Positions 25,102-34,765 of a stretch of DNA of 64,000 nucleotides are shown one piece after another. The translations under genes were made by a program, and so were the position numbers. This DNA comes from Sweltsa coloradensis (lineage: Eukaryota > Arthropoda > Insecta > Plecoptera > Chloroperlidae). Numbering within the stretch: position 1 is the first letter of the stretch; every line of letters starts with the position of its first letter. Under the pieces are notes generated by a model. That model had not been told where the DNA came from. It did no database searches and was given only the letters and a program-made list of their open reading frames with translations. Location: assembly GCA_024449915.1 (NCBI GenBank), contig JAMZAV010000163.1, positions 434,001-498,000 of the forward strand, given 5' to 3'.

Positions 25102-25352
25102 TACTATTTGGATAGCTGATATTTTTATTCTAGCTTACACTAATCTTTGACTATAGAATTAGGTATTTTGAAATGTATAGCTTTTGTATCTTACTATCTA
25201 CGATTTTTTTCTTTTGACGGTACAACTACCATAAAAGTACCGGAAAATGTAAAATACTGTAAAATGTAAGGTTTTGAAGATACAGATTTTAAAAAAATCA
25301 TTTTATAGTGAAAGACGAGTGTCAGCTAGAACTAAAATATCGGCTATCCAAA
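25102..25352. repeat. Inverted repeat (foldback) of ~50 bp arms
   Basis: ATTTGGATAGCTGATATTTT near 25106 matches the inverse of AAAATATCGGCTATCCAAAT at about 25335-25353, and similarity continues inward through AGCTNACACT. A related inverse of 25050-25110 also occurs at about 25785-25850, suggesting an older foldback element later split by the TIR element at 25363. Confidence 0.7.
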
Positions 25353-25358
25353 TCATTG

Positions 25359-25775
25359 ATATTGAACCCCTATTGTAGGCTAGATTAGCAGTCTCATATA
25401 CCTCCGCACAGGCGCGAGCGTAACAAATTGAAGAGTCAATCGGCCATTTTCAAGATGGCGATTTGGCGTTTTAATTGATGCTATTTTCAATGCAATAAAG
25501 TATTTTACTGGATTATTTGATATGGTTTTAGCTTGTGCAGCATGGTATTGAACAAACAGAAACAATACGAAGTTATTGCATAAGGGAATTTAATAATCAT
25601 TTAGTTTTAAAGGCTGGAATGCTTACCTGTCAACCTGGCGGCAATCTTGAGAACTATTTGTGCTACAAATCGCTCCCATTTGATTAACATGTAAACTGGA
25701 ATTTCAAAATGGCTTCTAATTGTCACGGAAGTGGACCACCGACTGCTAATCTAGCCTACAATAGGGGTTCAATAT
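25359..25775. mobile_element. 409 bp TIR element with apparent ATAT target duplication
   Basis: Perfect TIRs beginning TGAACCCCTATTGTAGGCTA (29 bp in all) lie at 25363 and, inverted, end at 25771. ATAT occurs immediately outside both (25359-25362, 25772-25775). No transposase frame. Four-base target duplications occur in several DNA transposon superfamilies, and I cannot assign it. Confidence 0.8.
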
Positions 25776-26269
25776 CTATGATCCAAATAGTATACATTTT
25801 GCAAATCTTATCACCCAAAATCGATGTATTTTGTAAAAAATAATCTCGTTTCAAAAACGACGTTTAAACACCGTGCCAAAAGTGTGGCGTAATGTGTGCA
25901 GTCAACGCATAATATCTTTAGAACAAGGATATAGATTTAGGTTATTTCTCGACAACAATACAACAGGCTGGGATCGCGCAGTTTTGACAAGTTCTGGGAC
26001 ACACTCTAGGTCTAGGTCATGAGGATGAGACCATGGAGCTGGATGCATGGGGACTATTTATAACTCCATTATGAGACGTCGCTTTAACAGAGTCCCGGTT
26101 TTTGTGTTTTATTTCTAAAATCTAATGTTTATTCTTGATTGTGTCATTTCGAATACGATAACAGGTAATGTGAGACTCCATATTAAATCGGTTTGCACAG
26201 CCGAATGCAATGCAGTTGTGTGAAATCTTGAACAAAATCTAGCCAAAATCATATCGTTTAATGGTGTCA
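25776..26269. other. Unassigned spacer
   Basis: The left part (to about 25850) is the far arm of the older inverted repeat. The rest is unrecognised. Confidence 0.4.
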
Positions 26270-26734
26270 ACCGTGATTGTTGTCAAGTTTCTATTGTTAC
26301 TTCTTAATTGTTATTATAAACCTCAAAAAACTCATATTGAAACCTTTATTCTATGGATTCTGCCTAACTTTTTCAACCTTTTCTTTCAAAACGCAATACA
26401 TGTAAAATATGAACGTTGTAGCCCCACCCGTTTGGTCAGAATCGGCCGAAATGTTACGAAAATATCACACTAAAAATCGGAAAAAACCGTAAAAGTACGA
26501 TATTCATGAGAAATATTTCTTCGATTGTACCCAAAAACGTGGCAGGTCTAAGTTTAGAGATTTCGAAGGTCCCCTCCAATTTTTATCAAGATCGCATGTG
26601 CCGTTTGCCCGGTAGAGAGAGAACAAACAGACAAAAATACAAAAATAAATAAAAAAATAAATAAAAAATAAAAACACCCGAGCTAAATTTTTCGGGGGGT
26701 CAGTAAAATTGAAGTCTTCGCTTCGCTCATCCAA
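26270..26734 (-). mobile_element. Element B1: 3'-truncated family B Helentron-like element
   Basis: The minus-strand start is TTGGATGAGCGAAGCGAAGA, followed by CTTCAATTTTACTGACCCCC, an A/T-rich variable run and the shared module with GGGTGGGGCTACAACGTT (complement). Similarity ends near 26270 without GCTCATCC/hairpin/CTAG. Confidence 0.7.
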
Positions 26735-26770
26735 ATATAAAATTCGTGCAAATAGCCTATTAAAACATGT

Positions 26771-26845
26771 CTGCCTTGTGCGGGATTCGAACCCACGTCT
26801 CTGGAGAACAACGCCCCCGAACAGTATGAGCCACCGCGGTCCACG
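26771..26845 (-). other. tRNA-like sequence
   Basis: The minus strand has an A-box-like CGCGGTGGCTCA and a perfect B-box GGGTTCGAATCCC about 40 bases apart, in a 75-base span. Acceptor-stem pairing is poor and no variable-arm fit is convincing, so a tRNA pseudogene or SINE head is more likely than an active tRNA. Confidence 0.45.
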
Positions 26846-27009
26846 ACTCCGCGGGTGGCTGCGAAGAAGCTGCGAGAACGATCACAAATAATATCCTCTT
26901 ATATCGCGATTACATTTACCAAGTTTCATACCAGATTGTTTGTACGAGTGCTTACAATCGGAATACAATTTGCTTCTAAAAGTGATCTAGGGCGACGGTC
27001 GTCGCCCGC

Positions 27010-27458
27010 AGCCAAGCTCCACACGTGTACTTACAAGGTGACCGAACTCGGCACTGTATACAACTACCCGAGTTCTGGGGTTTTCAGCTATCTGCACACG
27101 CCGCCCCGAACGATTTACAATCTTGAAACTCGGTATATGAGCTGATATGTGATCTATGACCTACCAAAAAAAATCACTCCGATCCGATAACCCGTTCTGT
27201 GTTTAGCAAGTGCTGAAATCCTTTCGGCTGGCTGGCAAACTAATTCTCCGCGAAGAGTTATAAGAGCCTACAGAGAAAACGGTACATCTTAGAACTTTGA
27301 AACTTGGACCACACTTAGATGTATCTCAGACGCAGTGCCTTGTTCTTTCAAAACCAAAATCGGGTATTAGGGACCAGAGAAAATCAAAATTTCGGATGAT
27401 AATCAAAACACGTAATTACTAAGGCGTGGTAAATTGTACAAACTTGAAATTAAACATG
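27010..27458 (+). repeat. Dispersed repeat Q, copy 1
   Basis: It is repeated in inverse orientation at 46562-47023. Landmarks are GCTCCACACGTGTACTTACA at the left, CTATCTGCACACGCCGCCCC, CTTATAACTC-like and GGCGTGG near the right, and AAACATG at the edge. No coding signal or TIR is evident. Confidence 0.8.
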
Positions 27459-28199
27459 CTCTTTACCATTATAAATATCTATAGCGTCTGGGAATTGTGT
27501 CCGAGGTTTATAGAACTCCGTCCCAGAAATATAGGCTTCTGACACTGGAAACTGCTGGGAAAACCTCCAGGCTCTTGCACCCATGCCAGGCATACAGCCA
27601 GTGATGGCTAATGTCACAAAAGCTACAACTTGACTTTTTAACAATGTGTAAAAGGTAAGATATTCAACATACCGTTAAGGTCCCTGCAATGGTTGGCGGA
27701 TGTCCTCAGCCCTTGAGAAGGTACAGCGTAGATCAACTGGGGAAGGGGAAACTTACATTAAATGCAATAATATGTTGGATTTGTTTGTATTACAATTTTC
27801 CTTGACACAACTTTATACGAGATAAAGTTAATTTAACATCTTTACTGTTACAATAACATTTCATTATAGGATATTCGAATTTGCATCATCATTCATCATC
27901 TTTCTGTTTTATCTGATCCACCTCCCCGCTACATTTGAAATGTTTTAATAGTATATATCACTGCCTCCTTGATGTTGCTCGTTTTTTTAAGTAAATAAGT
28001 AAATTAGAACAAAAAATTATAATTTTGAGTCAAGTATACATTTGTTTCGATTTTAAATTTTTAACGAAAGTATAAATTCAATTCTAATCTGTAATGTAGG
28101 CCTACCCAAACTTTTTGGTTGGAGATATTTGGTGGCGTTCCCGATAGTCAAAAACGGTACCCGATTTTCGGGTAACACAAAAAAATTATTCAGGGCTAT
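27459..28199. other. Unassigned spacer
   Basis: Contains a short GGCCTA-rich patch and unrecognised short frames only. Confidence 0.4.
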
Positions 28200-28304
28200 G
28201 GTGGAGGTGCCGGTCCAGGATTTACATAATTTATAATGTTTTGGTGGAGGTGCCGGTCCAAGATTTACATAATACAATGTTTTGGTGGAGGTGCCGGTCC
28301 AGAC
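28200..28304. repeat. Three tandem ~42 bp units starting GGTGGAGGTGCCGGTCCA
   Basis: Units start at 28200, 28243 and 28284. The first two continue GATTTACATAAT and an AATGTTTT tail; the third changes to GACAATTTTTT. The same 21-mer as the third unit start is present inverted at 34745-34765, and a 14-base part at 45329. Confidence 0.9.
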
Positions 28305-30311
28305 AATTTTTTCTATTGCCTACCGGTATGGCCCTGTTCTCCACAATACAATTCACTGATTCAGTGAAAAACTATAATGAAATACAAAATGAATTGGTGG
28401 ACAATAATGTGAGTGAACTATCTTCGTCTCATCGGAACGCTTTGTCCGTGAGTTACAATGTAAATACCGGCCTCTGATGGCCATAAATTACAGTTTGATG
28501 GGGGTGCCTGATGATGAGAACGCGGAGTCGTGGATTGTTCCAGACTGTATGGTTGGAAATGGGGGGTTTAATTTGGGGAATAGCGGATCATCCGCCAGAT
28601 AATTGTACAGTATGATGTGGGTGGGGGCAAAAATAAGTTAAAATTAGGGACGGTTTTGTTATTCCCGTCTCTTCTTGGCGGGCGGTGGAAGACCTCCTTG
28701 GAACATGGGGGCCGCTTTCGGTTGAGATGACGAGGTGGTATGGTGAGAGGTGTTCTGATTGCTGATATAGGTCTAATATATATGTCGTTTGGGCTCGGAA
28801 GGAACTGTGTCTGCGCCTGGATGGCGAGATTCTTCTCAAGTAATATACCTTATCCATTTTAACGTGCATGTCCGACCGGACCCGACCCAAAAACCCGAAG
28901 CCCCGACCGTCAAAACCGCTACCCGCACTTGCTATACATGTATGTTTGTACATATACATATTATTATATGTACATATATGTTTGTTGTATGTATGTTGCA
29001 GTTGCACATATAATAAAAGGACAAAGGTACTTTACAATGTTAAGCACGATTTAAAGTGAACCTATGATATGAACGACATTACTCATCAGTAGCAGTAGCC
29101 TACGTCAGCCATCATAGAGAAAGTGCTGAGTTGAACTCAAAGAATTGGACGCTTCGCTCGCTCGCTCCTATTCATATTCCCGCCACAAACGTTTTACTTT
29201 CTTCAGCTTCTGCGAATTAGGTGTGCGTAGTTATTGCATCGGTTTCCTCAGAAGTACAGTTTCTATTCAAAACTCGGAGTTTAGCTGGCACAAATCTATA
29301 GAGGGTAATTAATCTTTCAGTGTGAGTAATTGTTCCGAGCGATCTACTTTGTGTGTGTGTCGTGTGTCAAGTTGGTCTAGTTCGGCCTACGTAGTTAATA
29401 TTATCCAGGGGACTCTACTTACAAAGAAACCACGACAATACAGGAGGCAGTAATTTCTGTGATTGCATTAATATACACTGCGTTTATCACAGACATTTAG
29501 TTCGGAAGAGTCTGCAATAGTAGTGATTTTTTTCTGGAACTCGTCCTGAAGCCAGTTTTTATCAGATTGTTATCAGACTTTGCACATAGTTTATGGTTAT
29601 GTATATACAGTCTTCTATAGTGGCACAGATTTTTTTAAACCATGACAAAAAAAGGAAATAAATTAAATGTATTTTTAGGATTTTGGATTTTTGTAAAATC
29701 ATCAAAATTAATAATTTTTTAAATTTATTTGTGCGTAATGCTTAACAATGTTAAGTAGTCTTTTACTATAGAAGAGTGACCATATCCTTTCTTGACAATT
29801 ATGCAAAATTGCATATCGATCGGATGACAACTGGAAGCAGGAATAGTTCCCAAAAAAGTTTCAAATATGTATAGTTGACTCTTAACTAAAACGGTTCCCG
29901 TAATACGATACGTTTATCATGGAAATTTAAACCAAACTATATACATTAATATCAAATACAATTCAGATTTTTGTATCTATCCAGACCGGGGTTCGAACCC
30001 GGGTCTTCCGGGATGGATGTTCTAATTTCAGAATTGTATTAAATATTGACAATTCCACCAACGGGAGTGTTTCCCTATTATCCTAATCGAGAAACGAACT
30101 TTATATGGCTGCGTGCTAAAGTTAAACCGTTTAACTATATCGCAGTTTTCATCAATATCACTAATTCGAACTAACTCTTAATTGGAGTTAGTTGAACCAT
30201 TTTAATTCGTGTGATAAACACAGTGTTAGTTAAATCACGTTTTAGACTGCGTGATCTGCTAAACAAGTTGGTCTTTGGTTATAGTTATTATACATATATA
30301 TCATGTTAGTT
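28305..30311. other. Unassigned region with one tRNA-like box
   Basis: Includes a TACATA-rich imperfect hairpin (about 28930-28990) and a GCTTCGCTCGCTCGC run at 29151 like that at Helentron-type 5' ends but not linked to a recognisable element. No host gene. Confidence 0.35.
29985..30080 (-). other. tRNA-like sequence (possible SINE head)
   Basis: Minus-strand ACCCGGGTTCGAACCCCGGT is a strong T-arm/B-box, and a weak A-box (GTTGGTGGAATTG) lies ~65 bases upstream. Spacing and lack of an acceptor stem argue against a working tRNA. Confidence 0.35.
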
Positions 30312-30722
30312 ATTGAGCGAGCGTCTCCACTTGACTCTTATGGCTCGAATGTCTGTTTTTTTTTCTGTTACTGCTTCGATACAGGTCGCACCGTTTCTCT
30401 GATCGACCTGAAATTTTTCACACATGTACATACCACCTATGCGGGTTGCTGTATAGTTTTTGAACAAAATCCGATCGTTGGTTATAAAAAATTAAAAAAT
30501 TAAAAAATTAAAAAATTAAAAAATACAAAAAAGTTCCGATCGTTATGAAATTTTGCAGGGTCAATAAGTACAACATTCTCGCCTATTTAACAAATTTTTA
30601 GCTAAATCGTTCAAAACCTTTAAGACTTATTGGTATGTAACATTATGGGAATGTCGTACTCGGGTCGTGGTGCACGTACCGGTGCTCGCTCAACAACGCG
30701 ACGGACTTTAGCGTTTTCCTAG
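30312..30722 (+). mobile_element. Element D: short Helentron-like element with divergent ends
   Basis: It starts TTGAGCGAGCG at 30313 and has the inverse GCTCGCTCAA at 30683-30692, then an AACGCGACGG...GCGTT hairpin and CCTAG followed by T. The terminal design matches A and B, but the inverted 10-mer differs, so this is a separate family. The interior has a TTAAAAAA microsatellite (30488-30525) and no coding signal. Length ~411 bp. Confidence 0.7.
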
Positions 30723-31006
30723 TAATATTCATAAGGGGTGGTAGTACGTATGGTACTATACTCTCAGACATCTTGTTCCTCGTTAAACATCTAGAAACTT
30801 ACACGACTGTAGCCTTAATTTAAGAGTATATTTTATTTGGAATACCCAGTTATGTTATCAAATAATGTTATAAAAAACCAATGACATTCGACTCTGCTGC
30901 CAGTGTGTGTGCACCCAAGTTTAAAATTCTTCTTCTGTCGCCTTCTCCAGTGTTGTCCCAGTTCTAGGTGTAATTGCAAAGAAAATGTTAAATAAATCAA
31001 AGAGTA

Positions 31007-31113
31007 AACTCACAGTATATGTGTAGCAAGTTGCAGCCAAGGAAGCTGCTTGCTAGTAAACACAGTATATAATATGTAGCAAGTTGCAGCCAAGGAAGCT
31101 GCTTGCTAGTGCC
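31007..31113. repeat. 53 bp direct duplication with internal hairpin
   Basis: TAGCAAGTTGCAGCCAAGGA begins at 31024 and again at 31077. Each unit can fold: AGCAAG..GCAGC pairs with GCTGC..TTGCT. Confidence 0.9.
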
Positions 31114-31917
31114 TGGTGCCGGCAACCTCGTCAATGCGCGGGACTGCGGACTGCACGCATTTATAAACCAGATGTGGTGGTGATTTGCAAATTGCCAAAA
31201 GCCAAGGTTAGCAATATAACACTGTAAAAGCTCGAGTTGTAAAGTTGGACATTTAAGGTCAAACAAAGGTAACGAAGACGTTGAATTCGCCCAAAACCCT
31301 GTCATAAAATCGTACTATAATTACATATTTTCACAAGTCATTGTTTCTATTTTGTTTTTCTCCAAACTAATAATTGCAATATACAATCTACTAGAGCTAA
31401 CAACTACAACATTAGATTTGACAAACTGTAGCCGAGATTGTGATCTTATTTGCCCGGGCCACGGACCTCAAAGAGGTCCAAAAACTACTAAAAAAAATTA
31501 AAATATAAAATTGAATTAGACGATTTAATTTGCGTCTTTTAAAATGTATAACATGTCGAAAACTGACAGTTCAGCCCCACTCAACGTTTTATATCAATCA
31601 ATGTTGTATTTGCATGAGTTATTTCTCAGCAGGCCGCGAGTCATTGTCAACACCCTCGTGGGAGGCTGCTCAGCCCCCCCCCCCAGGTGTTGAAGAGGAC
31701 TCACGCCACTGTGTTCGCACATCTGTCCGTCCGTCTGTGCGTGTGTCACGTCTTATAATAAAACCGAACATGACCTCAGATTGACGTGCGTTTATTTTCA
31801 ACAAGAATTATGCAGAAAATGCATAAAGTGTTCGGAATACACGATTTAATATGGACTGTGTTTCGAGACCAACAATTTAAATACTTCACAATCGTCAATT
31901 TTTATGTGTGTTTTTGT

Positions 31918-31993
31918 GTGGCTCGTTGGTCTTGTGGTTAGCGTCTCTGCTTTCGACGAAGAAGGTAAAGGGTTCGATTCCCGCTATAGGCGA
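31918..31993 (+). other. tRNA-like sequence, probably a SINE head
   Basis: TGGTCTTGTGGTTAGCG (A-box) and GGTTCGATTCC (B-box, 31971) have normal tRNA spacing. An anticodon-like loop TTTCGAC can be drawn, which would give anticodon TCG. T-stem and acceptor pairing are poor, hence SINE or pseudogene. Confidence 0.45.
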
Positions 31994-32280
31994 AAGTTTT
32001 TTAACTTCTGATTTGGACTTATAAGTCCAGCAGTTCTTGACTTAGGAATTTGTAAACTGTGACTTTGGAGCAATCCTAGCAACGAGGCACATAATAAATT
32101 CAAAGTTGTTCTGAATTGGCCTTCCTGATTCTGGCGTTGATCTGCGGGTGTTCGCACTGTCCATATCACTGATTGCTATATTTCCTATTTAAAAAAAAAA
32201 AAAACGATCTGTGGTTAGTTATCACTCACTGGTCGATTGCGTCGGGGCCTACAGGGTTGTCTTGGTCGCTTTGGTTTACT

Positions 32281-33197
32281 GTCCCCCACTGAAAATCAGT
32301 TATATGACTGAGTGGGTAGACTCTAAATACGAATTTATTTATTTAATTATTAATCAGTGAAAATTTAAATACCTCTCAAAAAAGTGTAAGTAATGCTTAC
32401 AAAACGTTGAATTAAGTGATATTTTAATGTCACATTTCAGTAGAAATATTAGCATTGTGCTAAAAGTCCCCCACTGAAAATCAGTTATATGACTGAGTGG
32501 GTATTCTAAATAAGAATTTATTTATTTATGTATTTATCAGTGAAAAATTAAATACCTCTCAAAAATGTGTAAGTAATACTTACAAAACGTTGAATTAAGT
32601 AATATTTTAATGTCACATTTTAGTAGAAATATTATAGCATTGTGCTAAAAGTCCTCCACTAAGAATCAGTTATACGACTGAGTGGGTAGACTCTAAATTG
32701 GAATTTATTTATTTATGTATTTATCAGTGAAAATGTAAATACCTCTGACAAATGTGTAACTAATGCTAAAAAAACGTTGAATTGAGTAATTTTTAATGTC
32801 ACATTTCAGTAGAAATATTTGCATTGTGCTAAAAGTCCCCCACTAAAAATCAGTTTTATGACTGAGTGGGTAAACTCTAAAAGGGAATTTATTTATTTAT
32901 GTATTTATCATTGAAAATGTAAATTCCTCCGAAAAATGTGTAAGTAATACTTACAAACGTTGAATTAAGTATTTAATGTCACATTTCAGTAGAAATATTA
33001 GCATTGTGCTAAAAGTCCCCCACTAAAAATCAGTTATATGACTGAGTGGGTAGACTCTAAATAGGAATTTATTTATTTATTTATCAGTGAAAATTTAAAT
33101 ACCTCTCAAAATGTGTAATTAATGCTTACAAAACGTTGAATTAAGTAATATTTTAATGTCACATTTCAGTAGAAATATTATAATTGTGCTAAAAGTG
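32281..33197. repeat. Five tandem units of ~184 bp
   Basis: Units start with GTCCCCCACT (or close) at 32281, 32466, 32651, 32835 and 33015. Each contains CAGTTATATGACTGAGTGGG, which folds (CCCACT with AGTGGG, CAGT with ACTG), a TTATTTAT run and AATGTCACATTT. A single diverged start occurs at about 36716-36765. Units differ by small indels in the TTATT run. Confidence 0.95.
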
Positions 33198-34744
33198 CTA
33201 GACACAATTTCTGTTTTTATCGAATAACTTAGATGTTTTTCTCTTATAATTTTAAAATTAGTTTGTCTGGTCTAAATCTGCAGGGTACCCCACCCGCGGT
33301 GAGCTGCCGGTTGGACTTTGGAGGTGAGCGTGTTATTCCTGCACGTGTCGCCGCTTCGTATACCGCGGACCGACTACGCCAAAAATTGCCAAAAATCGTA
33401 ATAAATCTTGTCGGTAATGAATTCAGCGCTTCGTATGCGCATCGGTGTGCATGTTTACTGCAACCCGGCAGTAAATATCAGATTTAGTTACTCCCAAATA
33501 TTTGGTGGTGCATGTCAGGCGAGGGCCCAGATAATAAGTTAGTCGTTGCACGTAGCCTTACGATGTTAATAGACCAGCCTCTCTGTCCATTATATTAAAT
33601 TAATTTATTACCTTTGAGATCACAGATAAAACACTCGTGTCTAAATGTTGCATAAAATTATAGTGAAGCATTGCTTCATAACATAACGAGTTTATTATTG
33701 GGCATTCCATTGAAACTGTAAAAACAAATAAAACACTTCAAACGAAAATGTTAAATTTGACCAATCAATGATAATGACAAGTGTTTGATATTCAAAATAA
33801 TCGTAGATTACTTTTGTAAGTATTTTTGGGGAAAGACAATAAATTCAGGTGGAAGTTATTTACGAAAAGTACAACTTCCACTCACACTCACACATACACA
33901 CAAACACATGCATTTATTTAAAAAAAAAACACACACAATTAAATTTAAGTTTTACTAGCATATAATTGTAAGCATGTGTTGACTATAACGATTCTTTTTA
34001 ATAGTACCTATATATAGATGCAGATACTCTTGTTCAAATGTATCCAGATAAATGATCCTTTTTAAATTATTTACGTAGGTAAAGATACAAGATACTTTTA
34101 AAAGTACCCGTCAAATTCAAAGATACTTTTGTTGTATTTCGAAAGTTTGCTACATTAATAACAGCCAATTGGCTTTGAACCGTGTGATAGAAGCAGTTTA
34201 TGGACATCAAACAGTAACGTATGACGATATTTTCGACATAAATTAAACAACAGCTGCTTCGACCGAGGATTGAACCCGGGACCTCTGCTGCCCATGCAGA
34301 TGATCTTACCATACTACGCTAGGAAGGCAACATCAGATCAAATTCTACTTTTTTTTATCTGTTTTTGTGGAGGCACTTTTTGAATTTGTCTAGCGGCGCC
34401 AAAGTCGCATACTTTAAATAACTAATTATAATTTAGTGAAGTGGCCTACCTAAGAATCAGTAGGGCATGAGCCTACTTACTAATTAAAATGTCAGGACAA
34501 TGCATTGCAATGGGGAAGTGGATAACCATGGCAATGAGAGTACAAAAATATATTTTGAAACAATTTAATCAGATTAAATTGTGCTCAGAATACACACGGC
34601 CGTTACAATAATACTTCACGTTAAAATGGACAATAAATTTTACTTCTGAAAAATGTTACATTATATTTTTCTTCCAATTCATATACGAATATCTGGATTG
34701 TCATTGAATATTACTTTGTATTATAGTCTATATGATAAAAAAAA
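33198..34744. other. Unassigned region
   Basis: A moderately GC-rich patch at 33280-33485 has an 84-codon open frame (33233-33487) with no recognised domain. The rest is AT-rich apart from the tRNA-like sequence at 34258. Confidence 0.35.
34258..34330 (-). other. tRNA-like sequence
   Basis: On the minus strand AGCGTAGTATGGTAAG (A-box) and GGGTTCAATCC (B-box) are spaced as in a tRNA. A T-stem (CCGGG/CTCGG, one G-T) and a weaker anticodon stem can be drawn, with loop ATGGGCA. The acceptor arms do not pair, so it is more likely a pseudogene or SINE head. Confidence 0.45.
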
Positions 34745-34765
34745 GTCTGGACCGGCACCTCCACC
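34745..34765. repeat. Inverted copy of the 28284 21-mer
   Basis: It is an exact inverse complement of 28284-28304 (GGTGGAGGTGCCGGTCCAGA plus C). Both copies have T/A-rich sequence on the side facing the other. Confidence 0.9.

Larger units (their letters stand above)
30723..32280. other. Region with a short duplication and a SINE-like head
   Basis: Besides the 53 bp duplication at 31007 and the tRNA-like sequence at 31918, I see a C-run (31674-31685) and no gene. Confidence 0.4.

Noticed and set aside
26771..26845. A functional tRNA gene
   Set aside because: The A and B boxes are good but the acceptor stem does not pair. The same holds at 31918 and 34258.
28588..29007. 139-codon minus-strand frame as a gene
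   Set aside because: Low-complexity start from TACATA repeats, no domain, and overlapping frames on the other strand.
29145..29170. GCTTCGCTCGCTCGC as another Helentron-type end
   Set aside because: No inverse copy, hairpin or CTAG nearby. A similar run at 23008-23022 also lacks them.
33233..33487. 84-codon frame as a host exon
   Set aside because: No recognisable domain, no splice context I trust, and a similar length is expected by chance in a GC-richer patch.
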